From Salinicola corii (GTDB lineage: Bacteria > Pseudomonadota > Gammaproteobacteria > Pseudomonadales > Halomonadaceae), in the NCBI RefSeq assembly GCF_008298015.1, contig NZ_VTPX01000003.1:254290-318289 (forward strand): 64,000 bases of DNA, written 5' to 3'. Of the stretch, positions 9,996-20,171 are shown piece after piece. The notes beneath the pieces are model-generated. The model saw only the letters and a list, made by a program, of their open reading frames with translations. It made no database searches and was not told where the DNA came from. Positions within the stretch are counted from its first letter, which is position 1. Each line of letters begins with the position of its first letter. The translations under genes and the position numbers were made by a program.

Positions 9996-11582
9996 TCATC
10001 CGGTCAGCGAGGACGCTTCGATGAGGGCGCGAGTGTAGGCGGTGCGGGGCGAGTGGAGCAGCGTTTCACAGTCGCCCTGTTCCATGACCTTGCCATCCTT
10101 GAGCACCAGAATTCGGTGTGCCATCGCGCGTACCACGGCGAGATCGTGGCTGATGAACAGGTAGGTGAGGTCATGCTTTGCCTGGACGTTGCGCAGCAAT
10201 TCGATCAACTGCTTCTGTACCGTGCGATCCAGTGCCGAGGTCGGCTCATCGAGGATCAGCAGCTTGGGCTTCAGGATCAGCGTGCGGGCAATGGCGATAC
10301 GCTGGCGTTGACCGCCGGAGAATTCGTGGGGATAGCGGTGACCGCAATCCGCTGGCAGATCGACGTCGTGAAGGGCCTCGGCGATACGTTCTGCCACCAC
10401 CGCCGGCGTCAGTTCGGGGTGATGAAATCGTAGCCCTTCGCTGATGATATCAGCAACCGACATGCGAGGAGAGAGCGAGCTGTAAGGATCCTGGAACACG
10501 ATCTGGAGCGCGCGTCGCTGTCGTCGAAGCGTCTCGCCGCCCAGCCGATCCAGACGCTGGCCGTCGAAGCGGATTTCGCCGCTGGACGGCAGCAGTCGAA
10601 TGAGCGCCGAGGCCAGGGTCGACTTGCCCGACCCGGATTCGCCGACCACGCCGAGGGTCTCGCCGCGGCGGAGTTCCAGCGACAGCGGTTCGACGGCGAC
10701 GAAGGCCGGGGGCCTGGGACGCAGTAGCGGCTTGGGCCGCTTGAACGTCACGCTGAAATCGCTGGCGCTCAGCAGAAGCTCGCCTTGCGGTGGCAACGGC
10801 CGGGGGCGGCCGGAGGGCACGGCGTCGATCAACTGGCGCGTATAGGCCGCCTGCGGTGTCTCGAAGACTGCGCGAGCCGTGCCGGTCTCCACCTGCTTGC
10901 CCTGTTGCATGACGATCACCCGGTCGGCGTGGCGCCGGACCAGGTTGAGATCGTGGCTGATCAACAGCAGGCCCATGTCGAGGCGCTGCCGGAGCTCGTC
11001 CAGCAGCGCCAGAATCTGCCGTTGCACCGTGACGTCCAGCGCCGTGGTGGGCTCGTCGGCAATCAGCAGCTGCGGCTCGTTGGCGATCGCCATGGCGATC
11101 ATGACCCGTTGGCGTTGCCCCCCGGAGAGCTGGTGAGGCCAGGCCGCCATGAGCTCGTCGATCCTGGGGAGCTCGACCTGCGCCAGTAGTTCCCGGGCAC
11201 GCCGCGACGCGGCGTTGCCACGCAATCCCTGGTGCAGGCGCAACGTTTCCCGCAGTTGCTTGCCGATGGTGTGCAATGGATTGAGCGAAGTCATCGGCTC
11301 CTGGAAGACGAAGCCGATGCTGCCGCCGCGAAGATCGTTCCACTCGCGCCGGCTCAACCGGCCCAGGTCGCGACCCGCGAAGGTGCGCGTCCCTGCCACC
11401 TGGCTGCCAGGCGGAAGCAACCCCAGCGCGCCGAGGACGCTGACCGACTTGCCGGAGCCGGACTCGCCCACGATGGCCACGGTCTCGCCACGCTCCACAT
11501 GCAGATCCAGCTCGGACACGGCCTGCGTCTCGCCGAAGTGGACCGATAACCGACACAGTTCGAACAGGGGCGTTTGGCTCAT
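9996..11582 (-). CDS. yejF: Peptide ABC transporter ATP-binding protein YejF
   Basis: 528 aa (529 in E. coli), with two fused ABC cassettes. Walker A GESGSGKS occurs at residues 39-46 and again near 325; each half has an LSGGQRQR- or FSGGQRQR-type signature and a [12 protein letters not shown]- or [12 protein letters not shown]-type Walker B. It energises the YejBE permease for uptake of oligopeptides (in enterics also microcin C; in rhizobia muropeptides). The ATG overlaps the yejE stop in ATGA, which rejects the longer frame that opens at 11741. Confidence 0.96.
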   Translation of the reverse strand: MSQTPLFELCRLSVHFGETQAVSELDLHVERGETVAIVGESGSGKSVSVLGALGLLPPGSQVAGTRTFAGRDLGRLSRREWNDLRGGSIGFVFQEPMTSLNPLHTIGKQLRETLRLHQGLRGNAASRRARELLAQVELPRIDELMAAWPHQLSGGQRQRVMIAMAIANEPQLLIADEPTTALDVTVQRQILALLDELRQRLDMGLLLISHDLNLVRRHADRVIVMQQGKQVETGTARAVFETPQAAYTRQLIDAVPSGRPRPLPPQGELLLSASDFSVTFKRPKPLLRPRPPAFVAVEPLSLELRRGETLGVVGESGSGKSTLASALIRLLPSSGEIRFDGQRLDRLGGETLRRQRRALQIVFQDPYSSLSPRMSVADIISEGLRFHHPELTPAVVAERIAEALHDVDLPADCGHRYPHEFSGGQRQRIAIARTLILKPKLLILDEPTSALDRTVQKQLIELLRNVQAKHDLTYLFISHDLAVVRAMAHRILVLKDGKVMEQGDCETLLHSPRTAYTRALIEASSLTG

Positions 11583-12676
11583 GGCTGACCTTCCTGGTCG
11601 TGGTGCGCTGGCGTCGGGCGCGCGGCAGCCGCCGAGGTGACGATATGGCGCGGGTCGAAGGCATCGCGGAGGCCTTCTCCGATGAACACCAGCAGCGACA
11701 GCATCAGGCTCAGAGAAACGAAGGCCGTGACTCCCAGCCATGGCGCCTGCAGGTTGTTCTTACCTTGTGCCACCAGCTCCCCCAGCGAGGGCGAGCCCGG
11801 CGGCAGGCCGAAACCGAGGAAGTCGAGCGCCGTCAGCGTGGTGATGGCGCCGGTGAACAGGAACGGGATGAACGTCAGTGTGGCCACCATGGCATTGGGC
11901 AGCACATGGCGGCGCATGATCAGCCGGGAAGGCAGGCCCATGGCTCGAGCCGCCCTGACGTACTCGAGGTTCCTGGCGCGCAGGAATTCGGCACGCACGA
12001 TGTCGACCAGGCCCAGCCAGGAGAACAGCAGCATGATCCCCAGCAGCCACCAGATATTGGGTTCGACCAGGCTGGCCAGGATGATCAGCAGGAACAGCAC
12101 CGGGAGTCCCGACCAGATCTCGATCAGGCGCTGGCCGAACAGGTCGATCTTGCCGCCGTAGTACCCCTGCGCGCCGCCAATGAACACGCCGAGCAGGATC
12201 GAGCCCACGGTCAGGGCCAGGGCGAATGTCACCGACAAGCGGAAGCCGTAAAGCACCCGAGCGAAAACGTCGCGCCCCTGATCGTCGGTTCCCAGCCAGT
12301 GGCGTGAATCGGGCGGGGAGGGGACCGGGCCCTGAATGTCGCGATCGAGGGTCTGGTAGGAGAAGGGGACCGGGGGCCACAGCATCCAGCCGTGGCGATC
12401 GATCTGCTCGCGCACGAAGGGGTCGCGGTAATCGGCCGTGGTGGGGAGGAATCCGTCGAACTCGGTCTCCGGGTAATCCACCAGCATGGGGAAGTACCAC
12501 TCTCCCTGATACTGCATCACGATCGGCTTGTCGTTGGCGATCAATTCCGCCGCGAGGCTGAGCGCGAACAGCAGCCCGAAGAGCCACAGCGACCAGTAAG
12601 CGCGTCCATGGTGCCGGAAGACCTGGAGCCGCCGCCGGGTGATCGGCGAGAGCCGCTGACGTCGATTCGGTGTCAT
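11579..12676 (-). CDS. yejE: Peptide ABC transporter permease YejE
   Basis: 365 aa, a DppC/OppC-type inner-membrane permease. After a first helix near residues 30-45 there is a periplasmic insert (KPIVMQYQGEWYFPML) typical of YejE, then the BPD_transp_1 domain with the EAA-like loop RAARAMGLPSRLIMRRHVLP. Start and stop overlap yejB (TAATG) and yejF (ATGA), so the operon is translationally coupled. Confidence 0.96.
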   Translation of the reverse strand: MTPNRRQRLSPITRRRLQVFRHHGRAYWSLWLFGLLFALSLAAELIANDKPIVMQYQGEWYFPMLVDYPETEFDGFLPTTADYRDPFVREQIDRHGWMLWPPVPFSYQTLDRDIQGPVPSPPDSRHWLGTDDQGRDVFARVLYGFRLSVTFALALTVGSILLGVFIGGAQGYYGGKIDLFGQRLIEIWSGLPVLFLLIILASLVEPNIWWLLGIMLLFSWLGLVDIVRAEFLRARNLEYVRAARAMGLPSRLIMRRHVLPNAMVATLTFIPFLFTGAITTLTALDFLGFGLPPGSPSLGELVAQGKNNLQAPWLGVTAFVSLSLMLSLLVFIGEGLRDAFDPRHIVTSAAAARPTPAHHDQEGQP

Positions 12677-13749
12677 TACGACTCCCGGGTAGCAAAATCG
12701 ATGCGTGGATCGACCCAGACGTAGGTCAGGTCGGAGACCAGTTTCAGCAGCAGACCGATCAGGGTATAGAGATAGAGCGTGCCGAAGATCAGCGGGTAGT
12801 CACGCTGCATGACGGCCTCGAAACCGAGCAGGCCCAGTCCGTTGAGCGAGAAGATCACCTCGATCAGCAGCGATCCGGTGAAGAAGATGCCGATCAACGC
12901 GGCCGGCATGCCGGCGATGATGATCAGCATGGCGTTACGAAAGACGTGGCCGTAGAGCACGCGTCGGTCGGAAGCCCCCTTGGCGCGGGCGGTCAGCACG
13001 TACTGCTTGTGGATCTCGTCCAGAAAACTGTTCTTGGTCAGCATGGTCAGGGTGGCGAAGCTGCCGATCGCCGAGGCGGCGACGGGCAGCGCGATATGCC
13101 AGAAGTAGTCCTGAATCTTGCCCAGCAGGGAGAGCTCGCCGAAGTTGGCCGAGGTCAGCCCGCGCAACGGGAACCAGTTGAGGTAGCTGCCGCCGGCGAA
13201 CACCACGATCAACAGAATGGCAAACAGGAATCCAGGGATCGCGTAGCCGACGATCACGACGCTCGAGGACCAGATATCGAACGCGCTGCCATGGCGTAGC
13301 GCCTTGCGAATGCCCAGCGGGATCGAGATCAGGTAGACGAGCAGGGTGGTCCAGAGGCCCAGCGAGATCGATACCGGCAGTCGATCCAGAATCAGGGTGG
13401 TGACCGGCTGACCCCGGAACAGGCTGTCGCCGAGATCGAACGTGGCGTAGTCCCGCAGCATGAGGGCGAAGCGCTCCCAGGCGGGCTTGTCGAATCCGAA
13501 CTCCTCGGTCAGCGTCTGGCGCAACTGGTCGTTGACGCCCTGGAGGCGCCGGGAGTCGTTGCCGCCGACGCTGTCCCCGCCACCGCCTTCGAGGCCGGTG
13601 CTCGCGGTGCTGCTCAACCCCTCGAAGCGTGCCATCATCTGATCGATGGGGCCGCCCGGTGCCGCCTGGACGATGATGAAATTGAGCAGCAGGATCCCCA
13701 ACAGCGTCGGGATCATCAACAGCAGGCGGCGAACGACGTAGCTGGCCAT
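12676..13749 (-). CDS. yejB: Peptide ABC transporter permease YejB
   Basis: 357 aa, DppB/OppB-type permease. The N-terminus [19 protein letters not shown] is the classic first helix; a Gly/Ser/Asp-rich loop near residues 45-70 and six membrane segments follow, with the coupling loop [20 protein letters not shown]. It pairs with YejE to form the channel. It starts 9 bp after yejA and its stop shares one base with the yejE start. Confidence 0.96.
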   Translation of the reverse strand: MASYVVRRLLLMIPTLLGILLLNFIIVQAAPGGPIDQMMARFEGLSSTASTGLEGGGGDSVGGNDSRRLQGVNDQLRQTLTEEFGFDKPAWERFALMLRDYATFDLGDSLFRGQPVTTLILDRLPVSISLGLWTTLLVYLISIPLGIRKALRHGSAFDIWSSSVVIVGYAIPGFLFAILLIVVFAGGSYLNWFPLRGLTSANFGELSLLGKIQDYFWHIALPVAASAIGSFATLTMLTKNSFLDEIHKQYVLTARAKGASDRRVLYGHVFRNAMLIIIAGMPAALIGIFFTGSLLIEVIFSLNGLGLLGFEAVMQRDYPLIFGTLYLYTLIGLLLKLVSDLTYVWVDPRIDFATRES

Positions 13750-13758
13750 GGTCGGCAG

Positions 13759-15618
13759 TCACTCCTGTCCGCGCTGACGGGCGGCGATGGCGCCGGCCCG
13801 TTCGGGGTCGACCCACCAGACCGAGAAATCCGGCGTATAGCGCGGGAAAGGTCTGGGATGCGCGAACTTGTTCCACACCGCGACGCGGGTGCCGTCGAAG
13901 TTCCACTGCGGCACGACGTAGAATCCCCACCTTAGGACGCGATCCAGCGCTCGCGAGGCAGTATCCAGCTTTTCGCGACTGTCCGCACGAATCAGTTCAT
14001 CGACCAGCGCATCGACCACCGGGTCTTTCACGCCGGCCAGGTTTCGGCTCTGGGGGACGTCGGCGTACTCGCTGGTCCAGAAATTCCGCTGTTCGTTACC
14101 CGGATTGGCCGACTGCGGAAAACTGCCGACGATCATGTCGAACTGGAAGCGCCTCAGGCGATCGAGATATTGATTGACGTCCACCACCCGGATCTTGCTG
14201 CGGATGCCGAGCCGCTCCAGATTGCGCACGAAGGGCTGGGTGATACGTTCCCACTGGCTGTCGTAGAGCAGGAACTCTAGGGTGAATGGCCGACCGGTCT
14301 CGAGATTCACCAGCGTGCCGTCACGCACGTCATAGCCGACTTGGCGCAACAGCTCCAGCGCCTTGCGCAGGCGCGGGCGGAGCGCTTCCGGTTGCGCTAT
14401 CGGCAGTGGCCGGTCGAACACTGTGGCGGGCAGTCGATCGCGATAGGGTTCGAGCAACGCCAGTTCATCGTCTCCGGGCAATCCCCTCGCCGCCATCTCC
14501 GAATTCTGGAAGTAGCTCTCGGTACGCTGATAGGCGCCGTAGAACAGGTGCCGGTTGACCCAGTCGAAATCGAACGCGAGCCCCAGCGCGCGGCGGACTC
14601 TCGGGTCGCCGAGCTGCGCTCGGCGCGTGTTGATCACGTATCCCTGCATGCCGGCGGGCTGCCCATCCGGCACAATCACCCGCTGGATGACACCATCCTC
14701 GACTGCCGGCGTGTCATAGGCGGTGGCCCAGTTCTTGGCGCTGCTTTCGATGCGCATGTCCAGCGCGCCGGCCATGAACGCCTCCAGGGCGACTGACTGG
14801 TCGCGGAAATAGTCGTAGACCAGTCGGTCGATATTGTAGCGCCCCCGATTGAGCGGCAGATCGCGACCCCAGTAGTCCGCGACCCGGCGATAGACGATGC
14901 GCCGGCCGGGGTCGATCTCGGCGATCTCGTAGGGGCCGGACCCCAGGAGCTTGTCCAGCGTGGTGCGGGTGAAGTCGCGTTCCCGCCAATAGTGCTTGGG
15001 CAACACCGGCAGTTGACCCAGGATCAGTGGCAGCTCTCTCGATTGATTGTTCGAAAACTCGAATCGCACCGTCCGCTCGTCCAGCGCCGAAACCGACTCC
15101 ACGCTGGCGTAGTAGGCGCGATAGAAGGGCGAGCCCTTGTCGCGCAGCAGCCGGAAGCTGAACACCACATCCTCGGCGGTGACTGAGTGGCCATCGTGAA
15201 AATGGGCTTCGGGCCGGAGATCGATCTCCATCCAGTGGCGCTCCGGGTCGAGCCGGATCCCGTCGGCCAGCAGCCCATACATAGTGAAAGGCTCGTCGGC
15301 GCTGGACTCCATCAGTGTGTCGTAGATCTGATTGAGCCCATCCGCCGGCGTGCCCTGGATGATGAAGGGGTTGGTCGAGTCGAAACTCCCGTTGGCGGCT
15401 CGGCGCAAGGTACCGCCTCTGGGCGCCTCGGGGTTGGCGTAGGGCAGATGTTCGAAGTCTGCGGGCAGGGCGGGGTCGTCATAGAGCGCGATGGCGTGCA
15501 CTGTCGGGACATCGCCAGGCGCTGTCCCGGTATCGTTAAACTGGCCATCGGCAGAGGCCGGCAGCGGGGCGGCCAGCGCCAGCGTGATGACCGCCATTAG
15601 CCATCGAAATCCAGCCAT
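13759..15618 (-). CDS. yejA: Periplasmic peptide-binding protein YejA
   Basis: About 619 aa; E. coli YejA has 604. A type 5 solute-binding protein (SBP_bac_5) with a signal peptide MAGFRWLMAVITLALAA ending at ASA. Conserved segments include EAPRGGTLRRA and the C-terminal NFDGTRVAVWNKF. I chose the ATG at 15618 because AGCAGG lies 8 nt upstream; an ATG at 15627 is too close to it and 15702 would bury the signal peptide. It heads the yejABEF run and lies 102 bp downstream of mltD on the same strand. Confidence 0.95.
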   Translation of the reverse strand: MAGFRWLMAVITLALAAPLPASADGQFNDTGTAPGDVPTVHAIALYDDPALPADFEHLPYANPEAPRGGTLRRAANGSFDSTNPFIIQGTPADGLNQIYDTLMESSADEPFTMYGLLADGIRLDPERHWMEIDLRPEAHFHDGHSVTAEDVVFSFRLLRDKGSPFYRAYYASVESVSALDERTVRFEFSNNQSRELPLILGQLPVLPKHYWRERDFTRTTLDKLLGSGPYEIAEIDPGRRIVYRRVADYWGRDLPLNRGRYNIDRLVYDYFRDQSVALEAFMAGALDMRIESSAKNWATAYDTPAVEDGVIQRVIVPDGQPAGMQGYVINTRRAQLGDPRVRRALGLAFDFDWVNRHLFYGAYQRTESYFQNSEMAARGLPGDDELALLEPYRDRLPATVFDRPLPIAQPEALRPRLRKALELLRQVGYDVRDGTLVNLETGRPFTLEFLLYDSQWERITQPFVRNLERLGIRSKIRVVDVNQYLDRLRRFQFDMIVGSFPQSANPGNEQRNFWTSEYADVPQSRNLAGVKDPVVDALVDELIRADSREKLDTASRALDRVLRWGFYVVPQWNFDGTRVAVWNKFAHPRPFPRYTPDFSVWWVDPERAGAIAARQRGQE

Positions 15619-15720
15619 CGTCGACATCCTGCTCTCGGTGCCGATGCCTGCGCGGGAGGCAGGCGTTCCGACACGCTTTATCGGCAACGACCATGATTTC
15701 AAAGCGCTATCTCCGGAGGG

Positions 15721-16881
15721 CTATCGATGGCTGTTCTGGGCCAGCGACGTTGACGGGACGGTCAACGCCTGTCCGATGCGGATGGTGCTGCCGTCGAGGC
15801 CGTTTTCGCGTTGGATCTCGCCGATACTGACCCCGAAGCGCGCGGCAATGGCGGAGAGCGTGTCGCCGCGGCGAACCACATAGCGGTTCATCACCGTGCG
15901 CTCAGAGGCGGGCAGCGTTGCGAGATTGGCCAGGAAACGTTGCTTGGCCGCCACCGGCACCAGGATACTGGCATCGTCGCGTGGCCGGGTCGATGCCCGT
16001 TTGAATCCCGGGTTCAGCTCCCGCAGCGTCTGCGGGTCGACGCCCGCAAGCTCGGCAGCCATCGAGAGTGTCAAGGGGCCGTCGGTCTCGACCTGGGCAA
16101 ACTGGACCTTGTCCGGAATCGACGGCAGGACCACGCCGTATCGTTCCGGCTCGGCGACCACTTCGGAGAGCGCCAGCAGGCGCGGGATGTAATCCATGGT
16201 TTCGGCGGGCAGTCGCAGATGCCAGTAGTCGATCGGCTCGCCGCGATTGGCGGCCGCCTCCCGGGCGGCGTTCACCGTGCCGGCGCCGGCATTGTACGCA
16301 GCCAACGCCAGCAGCATATCGCCGTCGTACCAGCGATTGGCCTGCTGCTGGATGTAGTTCATCGCGGCGGCGGTGGCGGCGACGACGTCGTGACGCCCGT
16401 CGTACCACGCCGTGCGCGACAGCCCCATCGCATCGCCGGTTGCCGGCATGAACTGCCACAGGCCTGCGGCGCCGCCGGGATTGGTGGCCGTCGGGTCGTA
16501 GCCGCTCTCGATGAACGGCAGTAGCGCGATTTCGCTAGGCAGGTGATGGGATTCCAGCTGCTGCGTCACCCAGCGCAGCCAGGGCTTGGCCTGCGAGGCG
16601 ACTCTTTCGACGTGCTGCGGGTGGGCGCGATACCAGTCGAGCCATTCGGCGACCCTGGGGTTGGCCGTTTCGTGAGACAGCCGGAAGCCCTTGCGCAGCC
16701 GGCTCCAGACATCGGGGGCGCTACGCCCTTGCAGGGCGAGAGCGGACCAGAACGAGTGCCGGGACGCGCTGCTCGTCGTATCCGGGGCTTCCTTGGCCAT
16801 GGCCGCCAAGGGCAGCGTCGACAGCAGCAGGCCGCCGGTGAGACCGACGACAATCCGGCAGCGTCCGGTTCGAAAATTCAT
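15721..16881 (-). CDS. mltD: Membrane-bound lytic murein transglycosylase D
   Basis: 386 aa, shorter than E. coli MltD (452). A signal peptide spans residues 1-29, followed by an SLT domain with catalytic Glu125 in LLPFIESGYDP and the GGAAGLWQFMPATG motif. A single complete LysM (VVRRGDTLSAIAARFGVS) closes the protein, where E. coli has two. It cleaves peptidoglycan glycan strands to 1,6-anhydro muropeptides. The ATG at 16881 puts the signal peptide at the N-terminus. Upstream gloB keeps the enteric order, while yejABEF follows directly, which suggests a link to muropeptide uptake. Confidence 0.93.
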   Translation of the reverse strand: MNFRTGRCRIVVGLTGGLLLSTLPLAAMAKEAPDTTSSASRHSFWSALALQGRSAPDVWSRLRKGFRLSHETANPRVAEWLDWYRAHPQHVERVASQAKPWLRWVTQQLESHHLPSEIALLPFIESGYDPTATNPGGAAGLWQFMPATGDAMGLSRTAWYDGRHDVVAATAAAMNYIQQQANRWYDGDMLLALAAYNAGAGTVNAAREAAANRGEPIDYWHLRLPAETMDYIPRLLALSEVVAEPERYGVVLPSIPDKVQFAQVETDGPLTLSMAAELAGVDPQTLRELNPGFKRASTRPRDDASILVPVAAKQRFLANLATLPASERTVMNRYVVRRGDTLSAIAARFGVSIGEIQRENGLDGSTIRIGQALTVPSTSLAQNSHR

Positions 16882-16959
16882 GCGTTCAACATCCTTGATG
16901 ACACCGCTGGCCAATCGATGCGACCGCGCGGTGGATACCCTCGTCTTTCACGGTGATGG

Positions 16960-17727
16960 TCAGAATCGGTCCTTCCAGGCTCGCAGCGTGGCGAACGCGG
17001 TGGCGTCGTCATCGACGGGCCCCTGTTGGCGAAGCGTCTCGAGCAGTCCCGGATCGCCGATGCGCAGAAAGGGGTTGATCTGACGCTCCCGCCCCAGGGT
17101 GGTCGGCAGGGTGGGGCGATCGAGATCGCGCGCCTTCCGGCACTCGGCCCGGTAGCTATCCCGGATCGCGTTGTCGGGCTCGGCGGCGGCGGCAAACGCG
17201 AGGTTGGCCAGCGTGTATTCATGGGCGGCGAACACCAGCGTGTCTTCCGGCAGCGCGTCGAACTTGGCGAGTGACTCCTGCATCTGCAGGGGAGAGCCCT
17301 CGAATAGCCGGCCACAGCCGCCGGAAAAGAGCGTGTCGCCAGCGAACAGTAATCCTGGTGTGCCGGGGGCGTGGAAGGCGATATGATCCAGGGTGTGACC
17401 GGGGACGGCGTAGACCTCGAAGCGACGACCCAGAACACGGCATTCATCACCCTCGCCGACGCGGTGGAGGATGCCGGGAATGGCTTCGTTGTTGGGACCG
17501 TAGACCTGCGGCGCGTAGCGCTCGGTCAGCGCTTGCAGCCCACCGGTATGATCCTTGTGGTGATGAGTGACGAGGATGGTGTCGAGCGTCAGATTCTCCT
17601 GCTCCAGCCAGGCGATCACGGGATCGGCGTCACCGGGATCGACGACGGCGACACGATCCTGAGTGTCTTGACGCAACACCCATATATAGTTGTCCTGGAA
17701 CGCGGGAATCGGCATCACGGTCAACAT
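16960..17727 (-). CDS. gloB: Hydroxyacylglutathione hydrolase (glyoxalase II)
   Basis: 255 aa, normal length. It hydrolyses S-lactoylglutathione to lactate and glutathione, the second step of methylglyoxal detoxification in the cytosol. The metallo-beta-lactamase metal site THHHKDH is at residues 54-60, with further ligands in VYAVPGHTLDHIAF and FAGDTLFSGGCGR. Divergent from the yafS-like gene, as in enteric genomes, and followed by mltD after 78 bp. Confidence 0.97.
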   Translation of the reverse strand: MLTVMPIPAFQDNYIWVLRQDTQDRVAVVDPGDADPVIAWLEQENLTLDTILVTHHHKDHTGGLQALTERYAPQVYGPNNEAIPGILHRVGEGDECRVLGRRFEVYAVPGHTLDHIAFHAPGTPGLLFAGDTLFSGGCGRLFEGSPLQMQESLAKFDALPEDTLVFAAHEYTLANLAFAAAAEPDNAIRDSYRAECRKARDLDRPTLPTTLGRERQINPFLRIGDPGLLETLRQQGPVDDDATAFATLRAWKDRF

Positions 17728-17895
17728 GTGGCATTCTTCTCCGGCAGGTTGGTCTCGAGATTCAGGTGTCGAGGTTCGAATGCCGTTGTGACCCGCGCGT
17801 CGAGCACAGGTTCACGGAGACGACCACCGTCCGGTCGTCGAACGTGGCATCGAACCGTCGTCAAAAAGCGATAACCTTGGGGAGTAAAGTCGTCC

Positions 17896-18813
17896 GTGTC
17901 AATCTCGCCGCCCGTTCAGAGCTTGCCGTCCGCCGTCCGAGAGGGGCGCCGGTTCTGGGAATCGACACCCGGAGTTGCGCTGTGGCGAGCCGAGCGTGCC
18001 TGTCTCGGGCCACACTGTGAACAGCATCGGGGCATCGTCAGTCTGCAAATGGGCATGGCGCCGATGATGAGCGACATGTGTCCCATTCGCCATGCGCTGG
18101 ATTGGGTGCCTTCTCCCGATCTCGTTCGAAACGAGAACAGCCTGATCTGTCTGCCCGATAGCCTGCCGTTGGCCGACGACAGCGTCGATCTGACGTTGCT
18201 GCATCATTTGCTGGAGGCGGTGGATCAACCGCACCACGTTCTTCAGGAAGCCGCCCGGGTCACGCGCTCGGATGGCCGCCTGCTGGTGTTCGGCTGGCAT
18301 CCGTTCGGGCCGGCCGCGGCGCGCCGAGGCAAGCGCCCGACACCGTGGCGGAAGCAGTGGCGAACGCCGGGGCGCCTGCGGGACTGGTTGACGTTTGTCG
18401 ACTTCGAGATCGAGAGGGTAGACTACTGCGGCTTTCGATTGCCGGGCCGGGCGAGCGGGAGCGATCGTCTGGAGACGCTCGGGCGCCGCTACAATGTGCC
18501 GCTGGCGACGGCCTACCTGCTGGTTGCGCGTCGGCGCAACGTACCCGTCCAGCCTATCAAGCTGCGCAAGCCGGTGCTCCAGGGCCGCCGGTCGGGCGCA
18601 TGGCTCGGACTGGCGAAGGAGGCCGGGCCCGATCGGCCGCGCAACCGCGACGAATCGAACCTCACGCCGGCCAGTGCCAAGTGCCGGACGACCGTCGAAC
18701 CCGGGGCACAGCCTCCGAGTGGGGGCCGGAAAGATCGGAGCTCCGAATCGAGGCGAGAGCGATCCGAACTGCATGCCTCCACCCGCGAAGGATCGCCCCG
18801 GACGATCGCCTGA
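17896..18813 (+). CDS. YafS-like SAM-dependent methyltransferase
   Basis: 305 aa from a GTG at 17896. A class I methyltransferase domain of the Methyltransf_11 type is recognisable: [20 protein letters not shown] then [19 protein letters not shown]. The gene sits between gloB and rnhA, the place of yafS in E. coli; the substrate is unknown. The last 60 residues (after about 245) are polar and low in complexity and may be a lineage-specific tail. The start is uncertain, with GGGGAG about 11 nt upstream. Confidence 0.82.
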   Translation: MSISPPVQSLPSAVREGRRFWESTPGVALWRAERACLGPHCEQHRGIVSLQMGMAPMMSDMCPIRHALDWVPSPDLVRNENSLICLPDSLPLADDSVDLTLLHHLLEAVDQPHHVLQEAARVTRSDGRLLVFGWHPFGPAAARRGKRPTPWRKQWRTPGRLRDWLTFVDFEIERVDYCGFRLPGRASGSDRLETLGRRYNVPLATAYLLVARRRNVPVQPIKLRKPVLQGRRSGAWLGLAKEAGPDRPRNRDESNLTPASAKCRTTVEPGAQPPSGGRKDRSSESRRERSELHASTREGSPRTIA

Positions 18814-18911
18814 GCTCGATGGCCCGACCACATCGAAGACCGATAGATATCAAAGACCGCTTGCCACTGAGAGAGTATGTCTTGTCCGCTCCTACCTCCG
18901 AATCCTCGACG

Positions 18912-19367
18912 ATGCCCGCTGTGACGATCTATACCGACGGCGGGTGCCGCGGCAACCCTGGGCCCGGTGGCTGGGGGGCCTTGCTGGTTGCCGGTCGGCA
19001 CGAAAAAACCATGAAAGGCGGCGAGGCCGAGACCACCAACAATCGCATGGAATTGATGGCCGCTATTCAGGCGCTGCGCGCGCTGGACCGGCCGTGCCGG
19101 GTCTCTCTCTGGACGGATTCCCAATATGTTCGCAAGGGCATCACCGAATGGATTCACGGCTGGCAGAAGCGCGGCTGGGTGACCGCGGCGAAGCAGCCAG
19201 TAAAGAACGCGGAACTATGGCGGGAGTTGCTCGCCGAGACTCGCCGCCACAGTATTGAGTGGCATTGGGTCAAAGGCCACAGCGGGCACCAGGGCAATGA
19301 AGCGGCCGACCGGCTGGTCAACGAGGCCATCGATGAAGTGGTTGCCAGGCGTCGAGCCTCGAAATAG
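18912..19367 (+). CDS. rnhA: Ribonuclease HI
   Basis: 151 aa. It cleaves RNA in RNA-DNA hybrids, removing R-loops and Okazaki primers. All catalytic residues are present: Asp9 ([11 protein letters not shown]), Glu47 (NNRMELMA), Asp69 (WTDSQY) and Asp133 (NEAADRL), with His123 in VKGHSGH. I chose the ATG at 18912 ([11 protein letters not shown]); the frame is open far upstream but without homology. dnaQ follows after 54 bp on the same strand, unlike the divergent pair in E. coli. Confidence 0.97.
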   Translation: MPAVTIYTDGGCRGNPGPGGWGALLVAGRHEKTMKGGEAETTNNRMELMAAIQALRALDRPCRVSLWTDSQYVRKGITEWIHGWQKRGWVTAAKQPVKNAELWRELLAETRRHSIEWHWVKGHSGHQGNEAADRLVNEAIDEVVARRRASK

Positions 19368-19421
19368 CGGTTTACCGCACCGAAACGACATGACTGCCGC
19401 CAGGCAAAAGCGAGGATAACC

Positions 19422-20171
19422 ATGCGCCAGATCGTCATGGACACGGAAACCACCGGCATCGATCCGCGTGAAGGCCATCGCATCATCGAGATCGGTGGTA
19501 TCGAATTGATCAACCGCCGTTTCACGGGGCGGACCTATCATCAGTACGTCAATCCGGAGCGTGACATCGAGGCGGAAGCCATCGAGATACATGGCATCAC
19601 CAACGACCGGGTCGCCAACGAGCCGGTCTTCGCCCAGATCGCCGACGAGCTCTGGGAGTTCATGCGGGGCGCACAGCTGATCATCCATAACGCGCCCTTC
19701 GACGTCGGGTTCTTCGATCACGAATTCAGGCTGCTGAAAGCGTTGCGCGGCGAACCCGTCCTGGGCCCGGTAGCGGAGCATTGCAGCGTGCTGGATACGT
19801 TGAAGATGGCCCGCGAGATGCACCCAGGGCAGCGCAACAGCCTCGACGCCCTGTGCAAGCGCTACGACATCGACAACGGCCAGCGCGTGCTTCACGGCGC
19901 ACTGCTGGACTCCGAGATTCTCGCCGATGTCTACCTCGCCATGACCGGTGGCCAGACCGCGCTGTCGCTGGCCGGCAACGACGAGGGCGGCGATCGCGAG
20001 GCGGGTGGCGCCAGCGGGCTGCGTCGCATCGACCGCGAAGGCTTGAGGCTGGCGGTGACCAGACCCAGCGAAGCCGAGTGGCAGGCTCATCATCAACGTC
20101 TGGAGCAGATCCGCAAGGCGGCCGGCGAGTGTCGTTGGGACACGCTGGCAGCGCCGGAGAACCAGCACTGA
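19422..20171 (+). CDS. dnaQ: DNA polymerase III epsilon subunit (proofreading exonuclease)
   Basis: 249 aa (243 in E. coli). The 3'-5' exonuclease motifs are ExoI VMDTETTGI (Asp7, Glu9), ExoII HNAPFDVGFFDHEF and ExoIII HGALLDSEILADVY. The last 65 residues form the flexible linker and alpha-subunit binding tail. It edits replication errors within the Pol III core. AGGATAACC precedes the ATG. Its stop shares one base with the nudC ATG (TGATG). Confidence 0.97.
   Translation: MRQIVMDTETTGIDPREGHRIIEIGGIELINRRFTGRTYHQYVNPERDIEAEAIEIHGITNDRVANEPVFAQIADELWEFMRGAQLIIHNAPFDVGFFDHEFRLLKALRGEPVLGPVAEHCSVLDTLKMAREMHPGQRNSLDALCKRYDIDNGQRVLHGALLDSEILADVYLAMTGGQTALSLAGNDEGGDREAGGASGLRRIDREGLRLAVTRPSEAEWQAHHQRLEQIRKAAGECRWDTLAAPENQH

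Noticed and set aside
9985-10006. Hairpin TGACTGGA/TCCGGTCA after rsuA
   Set aside because: It overlaps the yejF stop codon region and lacks a U-tract, so it is not a convincing terminator.
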